64,000 bases of DNA from UBA7446 sp049596455 (GCA_049596455.1 JBMYLP010000002.1:1-64000), one strand, 5' to 3'. Counted from the first letter of the stretch, positions 52,706 through 61,887 are shown. The notes: generated from the letters alone by a model not told the origin. Numbers and translations are program-made.

Positions 52706-53205
52706 GCTTTCAGGTCTACGTCTTTAAGTAGTTTTTGAACCAACTCGGTTTGCTTTTTGTCAGATGAAAGCTGCTCTTTGGTAAGCGTTTCTGCAATTTG
52801 AAGTGATAGGTCGGCTACTTCATTTTTAAGGGAAGTAATAGCCACCTGCTTTTCACTTTCAATTGCTTCTTTCGCTTGCGCAATAAGCTGCTCTGCTTGA
52901 ACTTTCGCTTCGCCTTTAGCATCGTCAATCATTTTTTGACGAAGCTCACGTGCTTCTTTTAGCAAGCCGTCTCTTTCTGCACGTGCTTCCTTTAGAATGC
53001 GGTCGTTGTCTGCTTGAAGGTTTTGCATCTCTTGACGCGCCTCTTCAGCAGATTCCATCGCCGAACGAATACCTTCTTCTCTTTCGTTAATGGTATTTAA
53101 TATGGGTTTCCATGCAAATTTGCGTAGCAACAAAATAAGCGCCACAACAATGACGGTTTGCCATATAAACAGCCCAAACGAAAATTCGCCTAATAATTTT
53201 TCCAT
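52702..53205 (-). CDS. atpF: ATP synthase b subunit
   Basis: Membrane-anchored stator stalk, 167 residues. A single N-terminal membrane helix (FSFGLFIWQTVIVVALILLL) is followed by a long charged coiled coil (residues about 40-150, rich in Glu, Ala, Lys). ATG 53205, giving MEKLLGEF, is preferred; the frame extends 8 codons upstream with non-family sequence. Overlaps atpH (ATGA). Confidence 0.95.
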   Translation of the reverse strand: MEKLLGEFSFGLFIWQTVIVVALILLLRKFAWKPILNTINEREEGIRSAMESAEEARQEMQNLQADNDRILKEARAERDGLLKEARELRQKMIDDAKGEAKVQAEQLIAQAKEAIESEKQVAITSLKNEVADLSLQIAETLTKEQLSSDKKQTELVQKLLKDVDLKA

Positions 53206-53269
53206 AGGGTTAAAATTTAAGTGCGACAAGAGGCAGCCTAGCTGCCACCTGTCTTAAACTTATTTTTTG

Positions 53270-53461
53270 TTATACAGCGAAAAGTGCGGCAAACCCAATC
53301 CCTTCAATAAGAGCGGCTGCAATCAGCATTGCTGTTTGAATTTTCCCGTATGCTTCAGGCTGACGTGCAATAGCTTCCATAGCTGAGCCACCGATTTTAC
53401 CGATTCCCATACCTACGCCGATTACGACGAGACCTGCACCTACGATTACTGGAATTTCCAT
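53270..53461 (-). CDS. atpE: ATP synthase c subunit
   Basis: Proteolipid ring subunit, 63 residues with two membrane helices and the polar RQPE loop (ARQPEAYG). The proton-carrying glutamate is in AALIEGIGF of the second helix. The sodium-binding residue set of Na+-type rings is not obvious, so H+ coupling is the default. Length is short but normal for this phylum. Between atpB and atpF. Confidence 0.95.
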   Translation of the reverse strand: MEIPVIVGAGLVVIGVGMGIGKIGGSAMEAIARQPEAYGKIQTAMLIAAALIEGIGFAALFAV

Positions 53462-53491
53462 GTGTGTGTATTTAATTGTTAATGTTAATGT

Positions 53492-54568
53492 TTAATGCGC
53501 TTCATCATGATGTTCTTCCACGGCAAACCCAAAATAGAGCGCCGATAACATGGTAAATATATAGGCCTGCAATGCGGCCACTAATAATTCGATTATAGAA
53601 ATAGCAAAGGATAAAACAAACGACAGGCTACTTCCAATCCAGTTGTTGAATATAAACATAAGTCCAATAAGACTCATCAATACGATATGTCCCGCTTGCA
53701 TGTTGGCATACAAACGAATCAATAATGAAAATGGTTTAATAATTACACCAAGTAACTCGATGGGCATTAAGGCAATCTTCATCAGAACGGGAACGCCAGG
53801 CATCCAAAAAATGTGCGCCCAATAGTTTTTATTTGCAGTTAGGTTGGTAAGCAGAAAGGTAATCAATGCCAACCCAAAAGTTACGGCAATGTTGCCCGTT
53901 ACATTAATGCCCAAAGGCGTTAGCCCCAACAGATTTAAAAACCAAATAAAGAAAAATACCGTGAGCAAAAAACTCATATAGCGCCCGTAATGCTTTTCGC
54001 CAATATTTGGAATGGCGATATCATCTCGAACATATAAAATAATAGGCTCAAAAAAGCGACCAACCCCCGTAGCAATATTACCATTTTTCCCGTAAGAACG
54101 TGCTAACGAACGAAACAAAAAGAACATCAGTAGGGCTGTAAAGAGCATGGTCATCACACTTTTTGTCATAGACAAATCCAATGGTTTTTCGTTGGTAGGG
54201 TGATGCTCTTCATCATAGGAGATGGTTCCAGCGGCATCTGTTTTGTAAATTTTTCCATGGTACAACTTGTAGTATGCACTTCCTTTTTGCACCACAGCTT
54301 TTCCGTGCTTAAACTTAGCAGAAGAAAACATTTTAAGTCCGTTGTCCCAAAGGATTACAGGTAGTCCAATATATCCAATGTACTTTTTTTTATCCCCTTC
54401 TTTATAAGACCCCAAATAAAAATCATGTGAGTCTTTTAGGTGGTGCTGGATATAGGCTTTGATTTCATCTTTTAATGAACCTTCCTTTTGGGGTTCCTTT
54501 ACAGCATCAGCTGCAAAAGCATTGGTTGCAAAAAATATTAAGAAAAATAAGTATACTAGGTGTCTCAA
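53492..54568 (-). CDS. atpB: ATP synthase a subunit
   Basis: Proton channel subunit, 358 residues, longer than the roughly 270 of E. coli because of an N-terminal extension of about 130 residues that begins with a signal-peptide-like segment (FLIFFATNAFA). This soluble extension facing the periplasm is typical of Bacteroidota. The essential arginine is in SLLIRLYANMQAGH. First gene of the atpBEFHAG run; a 151-bp gap with a promoter precedes it. Confidence 0.95.
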   Translation of the reverse strand: MRHLVYLFFLIFFATNAFAADAVKEPQKEGSLKDEIKAYIQHHLKDSHDFYLGSYKEGDKKKYIGYIGLPVILWDNGLKMFSSAKFKHGKAVVQKGSAYYKLYHGKIYKTDAAGTISYDEEHHPTNEKPLDLSMTKSVMTMLFTALLMFFLFRSLARSYGKNGNIATGVGRFFEPIILYVRDDIAIPNIGEKHYGRYMSFLLTVFFFIWFLNLLGLTPLGINVTGNIAVTFGLALITFLLTNLTANKNYWAHIFWMPGVPVLMKIALMPIELLGVIIKPFSLLIRLYANMQAGHIVLMSLIGLMFIFNNWIGSSLSFVLSFAISIIELLVAALQAYIFTMLSALYFGFAVEEHHDEAH

Positions 54569-54613
54569 TGATTTTGTTTTATTTCTTACGCTTTGGCTTC
54601 AATTAAAACGCTG

Positions 54614-54621
54614 CAAATGTA
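54614..54621 (-). promoter_or_regulatory. Promoter -7 element of the atp operon
   Basis: Minus strand TACATTTG, identical to the element before the PLP enzyme gene, 45 bases before the atpB ATG. Upstream is T-rich with TTTC at the expected -33 spacing rather than TTTG. The rest of the 151-bp gap is A/T-rich and holds no other recognisable feature. Confidence 0.55.
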
Positions 54622-54719
54622 CACTTTTAACAAAAAGAAAAAAAGCTAAAAAGAAGAAAAAAACGCTGTCTTTTTTGGAGATCCAGTTTTAAAAAGCAAC
54701 GAATATATTTATGGAAGGA

Positions 54720-54941
54720 CTAGTTGTAGCGGTTAAGAAATTTTATGAGCCCATAAATGTTTGCCGCCAAGACTAAAATGAGCAGGGATAGGGTCATAAT
54801 TTTTCCTGTTTCCCAACGTACATCTAAAGCTTTTCCAGCTAGTGATGCAAAGTACAAACTCACTCCCATTTGGAAAGTTAAACCAGTTAAGACAGCCCAA
54901 GATTTAGGCCGTTTTTTCGGCTTTTTTGGGTTCTTCATCAA
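54720..54941 (-). CDS. AtpZ/AtpI-like small membrane protein
   Basis: A 73-residue protein with a basic N-terminus (KNPKKPKKRPKSW) and two membrane helices (LTGLTFQMGVSLYFASLAG; IMTLSLLILVLAANIYGLI). Position just before atpB and the two-helix hairpin match AtpZ/AtpI accessory proteins, which help c-ring assembly or ion (Mg2+/Ca2+) handling near the ATP synthase. Starts inside the bactofilin gene (38-bp overlap). The start could be either of two consecutive ATGs (54941 or 54938). Confidence 0.75.
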   Translation of the reverse strand: MMKNPKKPKKRPKSWAVLTGLTFQMGVSLYFASLAGKALDVRWETGKIMTLSLLILVLAANIYGLIKFLNRYN

Positions 54942-55320
54942 TGATGGATTTTACCGCAGCAGATTTCATGCTACACTGCGCATTAAGTGTTGCACCGGAC
55001 TCTACAGCAAGTTTGCCAACCGTGATTTGACCTTCAATAATTCCGTCAGACTTAATGGTAAGCAATCCGTTTACAAATAATTTGCCGTTAAAATTGCCCA
55101 TGATATCGGCATAACTACAATGTACTTCTCCCTGAACAGTTCCTTCTTTTCCCACAACAACTCGCCCAGAAGTATTTATTTTCCCTTCCAAAGTTCCATC
55201 AATGCGAAAATCTGACTTTGATTCAATTTCACCAACGATACGCGTGTTGGGTTCAATAAAATTGATTTTTACTGCGTTTTTGTTTGAATCCATATTTTTT
55301 TGCTTTTTATCTGAAAACAT
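54904..55320 (-). CDS. Bactofilin
   Basis: Polymer-forming cytoskeletal protein, 138 residues. The short N-terminal tail is followed by the beta-helix core with repeating hydrophobic-Gly patterns (RIVGEIESKSDFRIDGTLEG, RVVVGKEGTVQGEV, GLLTIKSDGIIEGQI). Bactofilins form membrane-associated filaments that localise wall enzymes or other partners. It is 6 bp downstream of the SprE-like gene and overlaps the AtpZ-like gene, an order I recall in several Flavobacteriaceae. Confidence 0.88.
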   Translation of the reverse strand: MFSDKKQKNMDSNKNAVKINFIEPNTRIVGEIESKSDFRIDGTLEGKINTSGRVVVGKEGTVQGEVHCSYADIMGNFNGKLFVNGLLTIKSDGIIEGQITVGKLAVESGATLNAQCSMKSAAVKSIIDEEPKKAEKTA

Positions 55321-55326
55321 TTGCTA

Positions 55327-57762
55327 TTAATTTTCCAATTGCTCAAAGCGTTTACTCACAAGCGCATTTCTATAATTGGACGTCAAAACTACAATATTTT
55401 TGGTTTTCACCAAACGTGGGTTGCTCACTTTCATAAGGTTACGGGTCTCACCTGCACTTGCTTCCGAGCTAAACCCATGAATCACCAAAGTTTCTGTGTT
55501 GCGATCAAACACATCTATAGAAACGCGTAACCGTTCAGCAATTCCCTGCTTACCAATCCATTGTTCAATCCATTTTTGATCCTCCTCAGATTGTTTGCGG
55601 TCCTCAGGGGTACGTACAAACACCAACTTTGCCTTTTCATCTTCTTTGGCAGTAAGGTTGTTATACACCTCAAAGCCGTCAAGCTGTTCTTTTGCTTTTG
55701 ATGCACTTTCGGTTTTTGGATAGGTTTGCACCAAAACGGTCAGGGCTTCTTTATATGCTTCAAGCCCTTCTAATCTACCTAGTGAAATAGCTCTTAACAT
55801 TGCCCATTCGGCTTGAAGCCCTTTATCTGTCAACAGTGGAATTTGCTGCTCACTTTTTGCAATGACAGCGTTGTAATCCTGCTTAGCCAACAGTTCTTTA
55901 GCATTGGTTAATATCATTTTATTTTCCTCTCTGGTTTGCGCCAATCCCGTTGGGTTTTGAATCATTTTGGCGTAATCGCTTTGCGGGTAGTTTGCTAATA
56001 TCTGATTTCTGTAAGGTTGCTGCTTTACACGGTTATTGGCATGTAATTTATATAAATGATACAAGGTTGGAGGTAGATAGCGTTCATCGGGATTTGCTGA
56101 CAATAGCGATGTAAATCGTTCAATGGCAGTTTGTGCTACTCCAAATTGCTCTTTGTATGCTAATCCTGCTTGAAAATAGGCTTCGTGCTGCAGTTGTTTC
56201 AGACTATCTGCAGCTTGGGGCGGTGGAATTTGCGCCAAATAGGTTTGTGGATTGTACGCAGGGTTTTCTTCCTTTTCTGATGTCGTTTCAGGGGTTGATT
56301 GTGTAACAACGGCAGTAGCATTTGAGGCGTATTTCCAATTGTCTACCAAACCAACATTTGCCCAATCACGCTGAAAATCACGCTTACCGTTTTCCACCTG
56401 ACGGCTGTTGTAGAAATAGAAACTTCCCATAAGCAAAGCAGTGCCTGCATCTTGTGAAGTTGCCTCTGCTTCGACCTTAGCAGCCTCTTCTTTAAGCTGT
56501 ACAATGTAACTGTCTATTACTTGTTTTTGCTTCTCTGGAGACATATTCATTAGGCGCAACAAACTATCGGTAGACGCTATTGTCTTTTCATAGGTAATGA
56601 TATCGTCTAATTTTCCTCGTTGGCGTTTTAGTTTGCGGTATCGCCTTGTGCTATCTTCCAAATTTTGAAGGGTGCTGTCCAAATAAGCACCCGCAGTTAC
56701 AAACGCCACTTGGTCTATGCGATTACTTGCCAATTGCTCATAAATAAGGGATTTCAAGTAGCGATCTTGCGTGTTGGTTTTTAAAGAGGCATTCAATTCT
56801 TTTTCCCCTTTTAGGGTGTCTTTTCCTTTTAGCAAATAAGCCCCATAGAAGTAGTGAATTTTATCTCTAAACCTACGGTCTTCATCGCTACGCAACAATT
56901 TTTTATAAGCACGCAGTGTATTAATATCCTCTGGTAAGTTATTTTTTAGTTGCGCTAATCGGGCATGAATCCACAATTCGCGAGGAACACGTCGATTTAA
57001 ATCCAACACTTGCTGATAGGCAACAATTGCCGAGTCAGGATAATCTAAATCTTCGTAAAGCTGTCCCAACAAATAGGCGTAACGACCACGTTTAGCTGCT
57101 GATTTTTCGGTTGCCAACGCACGCATTAGCGGTTGCGTAGCCAAGGTGTCTTTTTCTTCTCTCAAAAGCGCATCGGCAAGTGCCGATTGCGCAAGCGCAT
57201 ATTGTTTGGTGGTAAGGTGACCGGATTGTACAATGTTGGTTAATTCACGTGCAGCACGTGCTTCTTGCCCCATCTCCAAATAACTTTTTGCACGCCACAA
57301 TTCGGCTTCAATCGCCTCGTTGGAGTTACCCATATTTTTGATGAGATAGGTAAATGCCTCAATAGCTTGCAAGTAGCTGCCATTAAAATAGCGTGCCTTC
57401 CCAAGAAGTAAATAGGCTTTTGAAATTTGCTTGTTGCGTTGTTCGCCCCCAATAAGCATAGAGTGTTTTTGAACAGTAAGCGTGGCTTTTTCTTGAGCTC
57501 TATCAAAAAATTCGTTGCTAGTATCTTCTTCACTAAAGGCATCGGGAAGTTGGTACGGGTCAACAGAAAGGCGTAGCCAATAATTATCTTGATGCTTTTG
57601 GGTAATATCCAATGTGCCGTAGCGCAAGGCTTCTTGCCCATTAAATAAGGGGTTAAATTTTGATGTGGTACTGTGGTAAGCGCGATTGAGCGCACCATTT
57701 TTTTTGGTAGAGCAGGCAGCTACCATCATCATTAAACCCAAAAAAAGAAGCGCTTTTTTCAT
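55327..57762 (-). CDS. SprE/PorW-like TPR lipoprotein (T9SS/gliding)
   Basis: An 811-residue lipoprotein: lipobox VAAC with Cys17, then a run of tetratricopeptide-like repeats (for example AYLLLGKARYFNGSYLQAIEAF, YAYLLGQLYEDLDYPDSAI). The N-terminal CSTKKNGALNRAYHSTTSKFN and QDNYW match what I remember of SprE in Flavobacterium and PorW in Porphyromonas, both needed for type IX secretion. No transmembrane segment follows the lipid anchor. Together with porZ at 11886 and two sorting-domain proteins this supports a working T9SS. Gene symbol not given because orthology is inferred. Confidence 0.75.
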   Translation of the reverse strand: MKKALLFLGLMMMVAACSTKKNGALNRAYHSTTSKFNPLFNGQEALRYGTLDITQKHQDNYWLRLSVDPYQLPDAFSEEDTSNEFFDRAQEKATLTVQKHSMLIGGEQRNKQISKAYLLLGKARYFNGSYLQAIEAFTYLIKNMGNSNEAIEAELWRAKSYLEMGQEARAARELTNIVQSGHLTTKQYALAQSALADALLREEKDTLATQPLMRALATEKSAAKRGRYAYLLGQLYEDLDYPDSAIVAYQQVLDLNRRVPRELWIHARLAQLKNNLPEDINTLRAYKKLLRSDEDRRFRDKIHYFYGAYLLKGKDTLKGEKELNASLKTNTQDRYLKSLIYEQLASNRIDQVAFVTAGAYLDSTLQNLEDSTRRYRKLKRQRGKLDDIITYEKTIASTDSLLRLMNMSPEKQKQVIDSYIVQLKEEAAKVEAEATSQDAGTALLMGSFYFYNSRQVENGKRDFQRDWANVGLVDNWKYASNATAVVTQSTPETTSEKEENPAYNPQTYLAQIPPPQAADSLKQLQHEAYFQAGLAYKEQFGVAQTAIERFTSLLSANPDERYLPPTLYHLYKLHANNRVKQQPYRNQILANYPQSDYAKMIQNPTGLAQTREENKMILTNAKELLAKQDYNAVIAKSEQQIPLLTDKGLQAEWAMLRAISLGRLEGLEAYKEALTVLVQTYPKTESASKAKEQLDGFEVYNNLTAKEDEKAKLVFVRTPEDRKQSEEDQKWIEQWIGKQGIAERLRVSIDVFDRNTETLVIHGFSSEASAGETRNLMKVSNPRLVKTKNIVVLTSNYRNALVSKRFEQLEN

Positions 57763-57813
57763 GCTATAAACCTATGATAAAAACTGAAAAAACAGGGCTT
57801 TAGTATGTACATT

Positions 57814-58515
57814 TTATAACTGTTCGCGAAAAAAGGCTTCTAATTCCTGTAATGTCTCTGTTGAGGTTTTCTCATCTCGCACCACTTTTCCTTTGTGAAG
57901 CACCACAATGCGGTCGCAAACTTCGGTAACGTGCTGCAAATCGTGACTTGAGATTAGAAATGTTTTCCCTGTCGCAGATTCTTCTTCTTTCAACAAATTC
58001 TTTAGCCTGATTTGTGTTGTTGGATCGAGGTTGGCAAAAGGCTCATCTAAAATAACTAAAGGGGTATTTGAAAGTAGTGTGCCTACAATGCCTACCTTTT
58101 TTTGATTTCCTTTAGACAAATCACGGATATATTTTTTTTGTCCCAACACTTCGCCATGGAAAAAATCGGCATATTGTTTAAGCACGGTGCTAACTTCTTC
58201 TTTCTTCATATCGCGAAGTCCACCAATAAAAGTAAAATACTCTTCGGGGGTAAGGTAGCCAATAAGGAAATTTTCATCTAAAAAAGCAGCGGTATGGGTT
58301 TTCCAATCCTCACTTTTTTGCACCACAATATTGTTGTTGGTAACCGTTCCTGTTGTTGGTGCAATAAGGTCTAACATCAGGCTAAAAAGCGTGGTTTTCC
58401 CTGCGCCATTGTTCCCCACAAGCCCAAAGGTTTGACCAGCAGGAATATGCAGTTGCTCAATGTCGAGTACGGTTTGCTCACCATAGGTTTTGGAAAGGGA
58501 AGTAATGTCAATCAT
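57814..58515 (-). CDS. ABC transporter ATP-binding protein
   Basis: A 233-residue ABC ATPase: Walker A GNNGAGKTTL, signature loop LSKGNQKKVG, Walker B LVILDEPFANLD and the H-loop ISSHD. The LSKGNQ signature is typical of the CcmA-like subfamily of two-gene export systems. It overlaps the permease gene by 4 bp and ends 51 bp before the SprE-like gene. Substrate unknown. Confidence 0.93.
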   Translation of the reverse strand: MIDITSLSKTYGEQTVLDIEQLHIPAGQTFGLVGNNGAGKTTLFSLMLDLIAPTTGTVTNNNIVVQKSEDWKTHTAAFLDENFLIGYLTPEEYFTFIGGLRDMKKEEVSTVLKQYADFFHGEVLGQKKYIRDLSKGNQKKVGIVGTLLSNTPLVILDEPFANLDPTTQIRLKNLLKEEESATGKTFLISSHDLQHVTEVCDRIVVLHKGKVVRDEKTSTETLQELEAFFREQL

Positions 58516-59981
58516 GTGTTCTTTTGTTTATATGTTTGGAGCGTTTTGTGTTTTTCTTCTTGATATATTTTTTCTATCCATCCAAAAACAAGGTTGCGAA
58601 AGGCAAAGCCTAAAACGCCCACCAAAGCCACCATAGCGATGCCCATACTTTTGCTGTGAATCAATACGCCCACATAAAACACAAACATGGGTAGTGCGAA
58701 TTTTGGGATACCAAGCAGTAATGATTTAATATTAAATGACTTTTTATCGCCAAAGGCTTTTTTTGCTGATGTGAGGTCAATAGGGGTACGTGTATACGCC
58801 CCGGAGAGCAGCACCAAATAGGCATTTATTCCGATGTTATATACGCCCCCCGCCAGAATGGCAAGGTAGGTTTCCCATCCAAAATAAATGTAAAAGCTGG
58901 ACAAAACCATTCCCGCTAATGTGCCCACCACGATTAGCCACCATTTGGATGCCAAGTATTCTTTGTAGGCAATGTTTTGTGTCATCATTAGCGGATAGTA
59001 GCTGCTGTCCCAACTGGGAACATACTGCCCAAAACTGAACAAAAAGCCACCACTAACAAAAATCCCAACAAACACCATCATAGTAGATCCGCTATAAATG
59101 TCACTCATAAAAATAAGTCCGTAAAACAAAAAGCCTACGCTCATCCAAACCGCCATACGCGCCCTTTTGTTTCGGATGATGAGTCGGATATCATTTTGCA
59201 GAAAAATAGCCATCCGTCCAAAGCGGTCTAGCCAGCTCAGGTCTGCTGCACGGTGCGTTTCGGTTTTGGTTTGCAACGCTCCTTCATCTAACATTAACTT
59301 TTTCTTAAAGTGGGCAAAGCTCCATCGATATGTTAAAATCAATATGCCAACAGGGATTAAAGCAAAAAGCGGTTGGTTATACGACGCCATAAACAGCGGA
59401 CTTGTCCATGTAGTGAGGTCAAAAATCTCGTAATACTGCAGCACAAAAATCCCTGCCAACAGCACCGCAACAATAATAAGGATGCGGTCAACGCTATTGA
59501 GCATAATGTTTAAAAAATTGGTTGCTAGAATAACGCTTCCAATAGCCACCCACCACCCCAAAACACCAAGTGGACTATAGTCTTGTTGCATAAGAATAAT
59601 ACCAAAGGGCACAAAAAAGAATAGGTTTCCAAGGTTAAAAAAACTCAGTGCTGTTTTTAGCAATCCAAACCGAACAATACTTTTTTTGGGAATGGGTAAG
59701 ACTAACAACGGTTGGATATGAACGATAGGCATTTTTTGTAGGAAGTAGCGCAGTACAACCCAAAAGGCAAAGGCATAAAGCAAGTTGTCACTAACAAAAA
59801 CTAAGGGGTCTAAACCCATGTCGTCTTGCACTACCCAAAAGGCAATAAAAGCTAGCCCAGCAAACACAGCAGAAAAGTATATCCAAGCAAAGCCCATCAG
59901 AACCTTTTGCGCCAAGCCAGTAGCAAAGCCCGCCCCACGGGTAAAAGACTTCCATTGTAAATACAAAAAGCGTTGTAGCAT
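58512..59981 (-). CDS. DUF5687 ABC transporter permease
   Basis: A 489-residue polytopic membrane protein with about 12 hydrophobic segments (for example VLMGFAWIYFSAVFAGLAFIA). RFGLLKTALSFFNLGN and the SFGQYVPSWDSSYY loop are features of the DUF5687 family, the membrane partner of the adjacent ATPase in Bacteroidota. Exporter of unknown substrate. First gene of the pair, with its own TAnnTTTG element. Confidence 0.83.
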   Translation of the reverse strand: MLQRFLYLQWKSFTRGAGFATGLAQKVLMGFAWIYFSAVFAGLAFIAFWVVQDDMGLDPLVFVSDNLLYAFAFWVVLRYFLQKMPIVHIQPLLVLPIPKKSIVRFGLLKTALSFFNLGNLFFFVPFGIILMQQDYSPLGVLGWWVAIGSVILATNFLNIMLNSVDRILIIVAVLLAGIFVLQYYEIFDLTTWTSPLFMASYNQPLFALIPVGILILTYRWSFAHFKKKLMLDEGALQTKTETHRAADLSWLDRFGRMAIFLQNDIRLIIRNKRARMAVWMSVGFLFYGLIFMSDIYSGSTMMVFVGIFVSGGFLFSFGQYVPSWDSSYYPLMMTQNIAYKEYLASKWWLIVVGTLAGMVLSSFYIYFGWETYLAILAGGVYNIGINAYLVLLSGAYTRTPIDLTSAKKAFGDKKSFNIKSLLLGIPKFALPMFVFYVGVLIHSKSMGIAMVALVGVLGFAFRNLVFGWIEKIYQEEKHKTLQTYKQKNT

Positions 59982-59998
59982 CGTAGGTTTTATGCTAA

Positions 59999-60006
59999 CA
60001 AATATA
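59999..60006 (-). promoter_or_regulatory. -7 element of the ABC transporter operon
   Basis: Minus strand TATATTTG, a perfect TAnnTTTG match 17 bases before the permease ATG, within the 48-bp gap after the restriction endonuclease gene. No clear TTTG at the -33 position. Confidence 0.45.
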
Positions 60007-60029
60007 ATTTTTTTGGGGACATAGATAGG

Positions 60030-60872
60030 TTACACACTATATCTAATCAGCTTGCAGGAAATTAGTTTAGCAGGATTGTTAGGGTCTTTTACTTTTTTAT
60101 CTCTAATAGTGAGATCGATATTTTTTGCACTTTCAAGTTTAACTCTACTGTTTTTAGAAAAACTGTTGTACTTAGTTAATGGAATAATGCAAACCAAATC
60201 GAAATGGGTGTTTTTTCTTTCAATAAGATAATCAAATACTTTTCTTGGATTTTCAATTTGCCACATCCCTCTAATTCTTAAATTAGTAATGCCTAGTGGG
60301 TCAACTTGATTTACGCGCCCCAATTCTTTGGTTTGAGAGAAAACAATGTTAGGAATCTCCTTTACTCCTTCCGAAATTTTGCGCTTAATTCTTTCATATA
60401 TTTCGTGTTTTGCAGCATAAATACTTCCATAAACCATCCACAAAGAATTCAAAGAATTGTCAGACGTGTGTCCAACACAGTAAATTAAATCTTTTTCAGT
60501 CCATTTTTCACAAGCCCTACATTCGCTAGTTATCATTGTACTATTGTTGTTTAGAGTTGCTTTTGGATAGCTGCTATTTAAAGCTAAACTACTATACCGA
60601 CTTTGTGTTTTCTTCACTTCAATTGCATCACCATTTCTAAGCATTATGTCGTGAGGATTGTTTTGAGAGCCAAGCCATGAGAATAGCTTACTGTAAGCAT
60701 TTAATTTAAACTCACCTTCCTCGAGTCCAAGTGTCCCTGCAAAAGCGTCTTTAACATAGCTTTCTAGAGAGTCTCCCATACTGTTGGCTCTATTTCTGCC
60801 AATCGAGACTGGGCGAACTTTAAATTCTTTGTGATTAATTATATTGCATATCGCATTTAGAATATTTGCCAT
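60030..60872 (-). CDS. NgoPII-like type II restriction endonuclease
   Basis: A 280-residue endonuclease. The N-terminal GRNRANSMGDSLESYVKDAF is the hallmark of the NgoPII family, and a PD-(D/E)xK-like core follows: Asp75 in NNPHDIM and Glu85-x-Lys87 in DAIEVKK. A CRAC cysteine pair (118, 121) and a later cysteine could bind metal. The family and its cognate methylase predict recognition of GGCC. Overlaps the methyltransferase gene by 38 bp, so the two are translated from one mRNA. The A/T-rich codon use differs from the flanking genes, a sign of transfer. Confidence 0.85.
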   Translation of the reverse strand: MANILNAICNIINHKEFKVRPVSIGRNRANSMGDSLESYVKDAFAGTLGLEEGEFKLNAYSKLFSWLGSQNNPHDIMLRNGDAIEVKKTQSRYSSLALNSSYPKATLNNNSTMITSECRACEKWTEKDLIYCVGHTSDNSLNSLWMVYGSIYAAKHEIYERIKRKISEGVKEIPNIVFSQTKELGRVNQVDPLGITNLRIRGMWQIENPRKVFDYLIERKNTHFDLVCIIPLTKYNSFSKNSRVKLESAKNIDLTIRDKKVKDPNNPAKLISCKLIRYSV

Positions 60873-61887
60873 GAGATTGGGGTATTAATTGGTTTTTATT
60901 AGCTTCTGTGTCAAGATGTATTTTTATACTTTCTGCTATAATTTTTGCCAATTGGACGGGCACTGCGTTTCCTATCATTTTGTATCCTGCAGAAATGTTT
61001 TTATAATAAAAAACAAAATCATCGGGGAACGTTTGAATTCTTGCACATTCTCTAACACTTAACCTTCTGTATAAATGCTCTTTCCCAGCAACAAACTCTC
61101 TTTTATTTTTTTCAATAAACTTCATTTTAGGAGCTTGCGGGTGCAAGGGGGCATGCCTTCCACCTGCTTGAATAGTAAATGACTGCTCTTCCCAACCTCT
61201 AACACGATTTCTAGACATAAAAATTGTTGAAAAACCACCTATCATGAACTCGTGATTTGGGTACAAGCATTTTTCTCCATTAGATTTATTGTAATTTAAG
61301 GCAGGTAAAGCACTATTTTTTAAATCCCCAATGGCTTTCTCCAATGAAATTTTTGAATAATTGACCTTAGGAAACTTAAAAGTAAAGCCTAGGTCTTCTC
61401 TTATACCAACAAAAAAAACTCTTTTTCTATCTTGAGGGACATTAAAATCGGATGCATTTAACAATTCAAAAGAAAGCTTGTAACCACAGTTTTTAAACAT
61501 TCTTTTTATGTTTTTTAAAGCTTCGCTATGTCTAGTAGCAAGCATACCACTTACATTTTCTGCCAAAAAGAATTTTGGTTGTTTTGCTTTAAGGATTCTA
61601 ATAAAATCATAAAAAAGCTTCCCTCTGCTATCATGAATTCCGCGCAAAGAACCTGCTTCACTCCAGCTTTGGCAAGGAGGACCGCCAATTATTCCATCAC
61701 AATCTGGCACTTCATCTTCAACGATATTGACAATACTTCTTTTGTCAAGAATAGTATTTTTATGATTTTTCTCGTAGGTTTCCCAGACTTCTTTATCATA
61801 TTCATTTGCCCAAATAACATTAAAACCGGCATCTCGAAAGCCCAAGTCAAGACCTCCAGCGCCAGCGAAAAAAGAAATAATGTTCAT
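60835..61887 (-). CDS. HaeIII-like DNA (cytosine-5) methyltransferase
   Basis: A 350-residue C5-methyltransferase with all key motifs: SAM-binding FAGAGGLDLGF, catalytic PPCQSW (Cys72), ENVSGM, QDRKRVFF and GYKMIGNAVPVQ. The whole protein resembles M.HaeIII closely, including NEYDKEVWETYEKNH, SLRGIHDSRGKLFYD, STIFMSRNRVRGW and RRLSVRECARIQTFPDDF, which predicts methylation of GGCC at the inner cytosine. The gene comes first, so protection precedes cutting. 44 bp from the GT9 gene. AT-rich relative to the neighbours. Confidence 0.95.
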   Translation of the reverse strand: MNIISFFAGAGGLDLGFRDAGFNVIWANEYDKEVWETYEKNHKNTILDKRSIVNIVEDEVPDCDGIIGGPPCQSWSEAGSLRGIHDSRGKLFYDFIRILKAKQPKFFLAENVSGMLATRHSEALKNIKRMFKNCGYKLSFELLNASDFNVPQDRKRVFFVGIREDLGFTFKFPKVNYSKISLEKAIGDLKNSALPALNYNKSNGEKCLYPNHEFMIGGFSTIFMSRNRVRGWEEQSFTIQAGGRHAPLHPQAPKMKFIEKNKREFVAGKEHLYRRLSVRECARIQTFPDDFVFYYKNISAGYKMIGNAVPVQLAKIIAESIKIHLDTEANKNQLIPQSHGKYSKCDMQYN

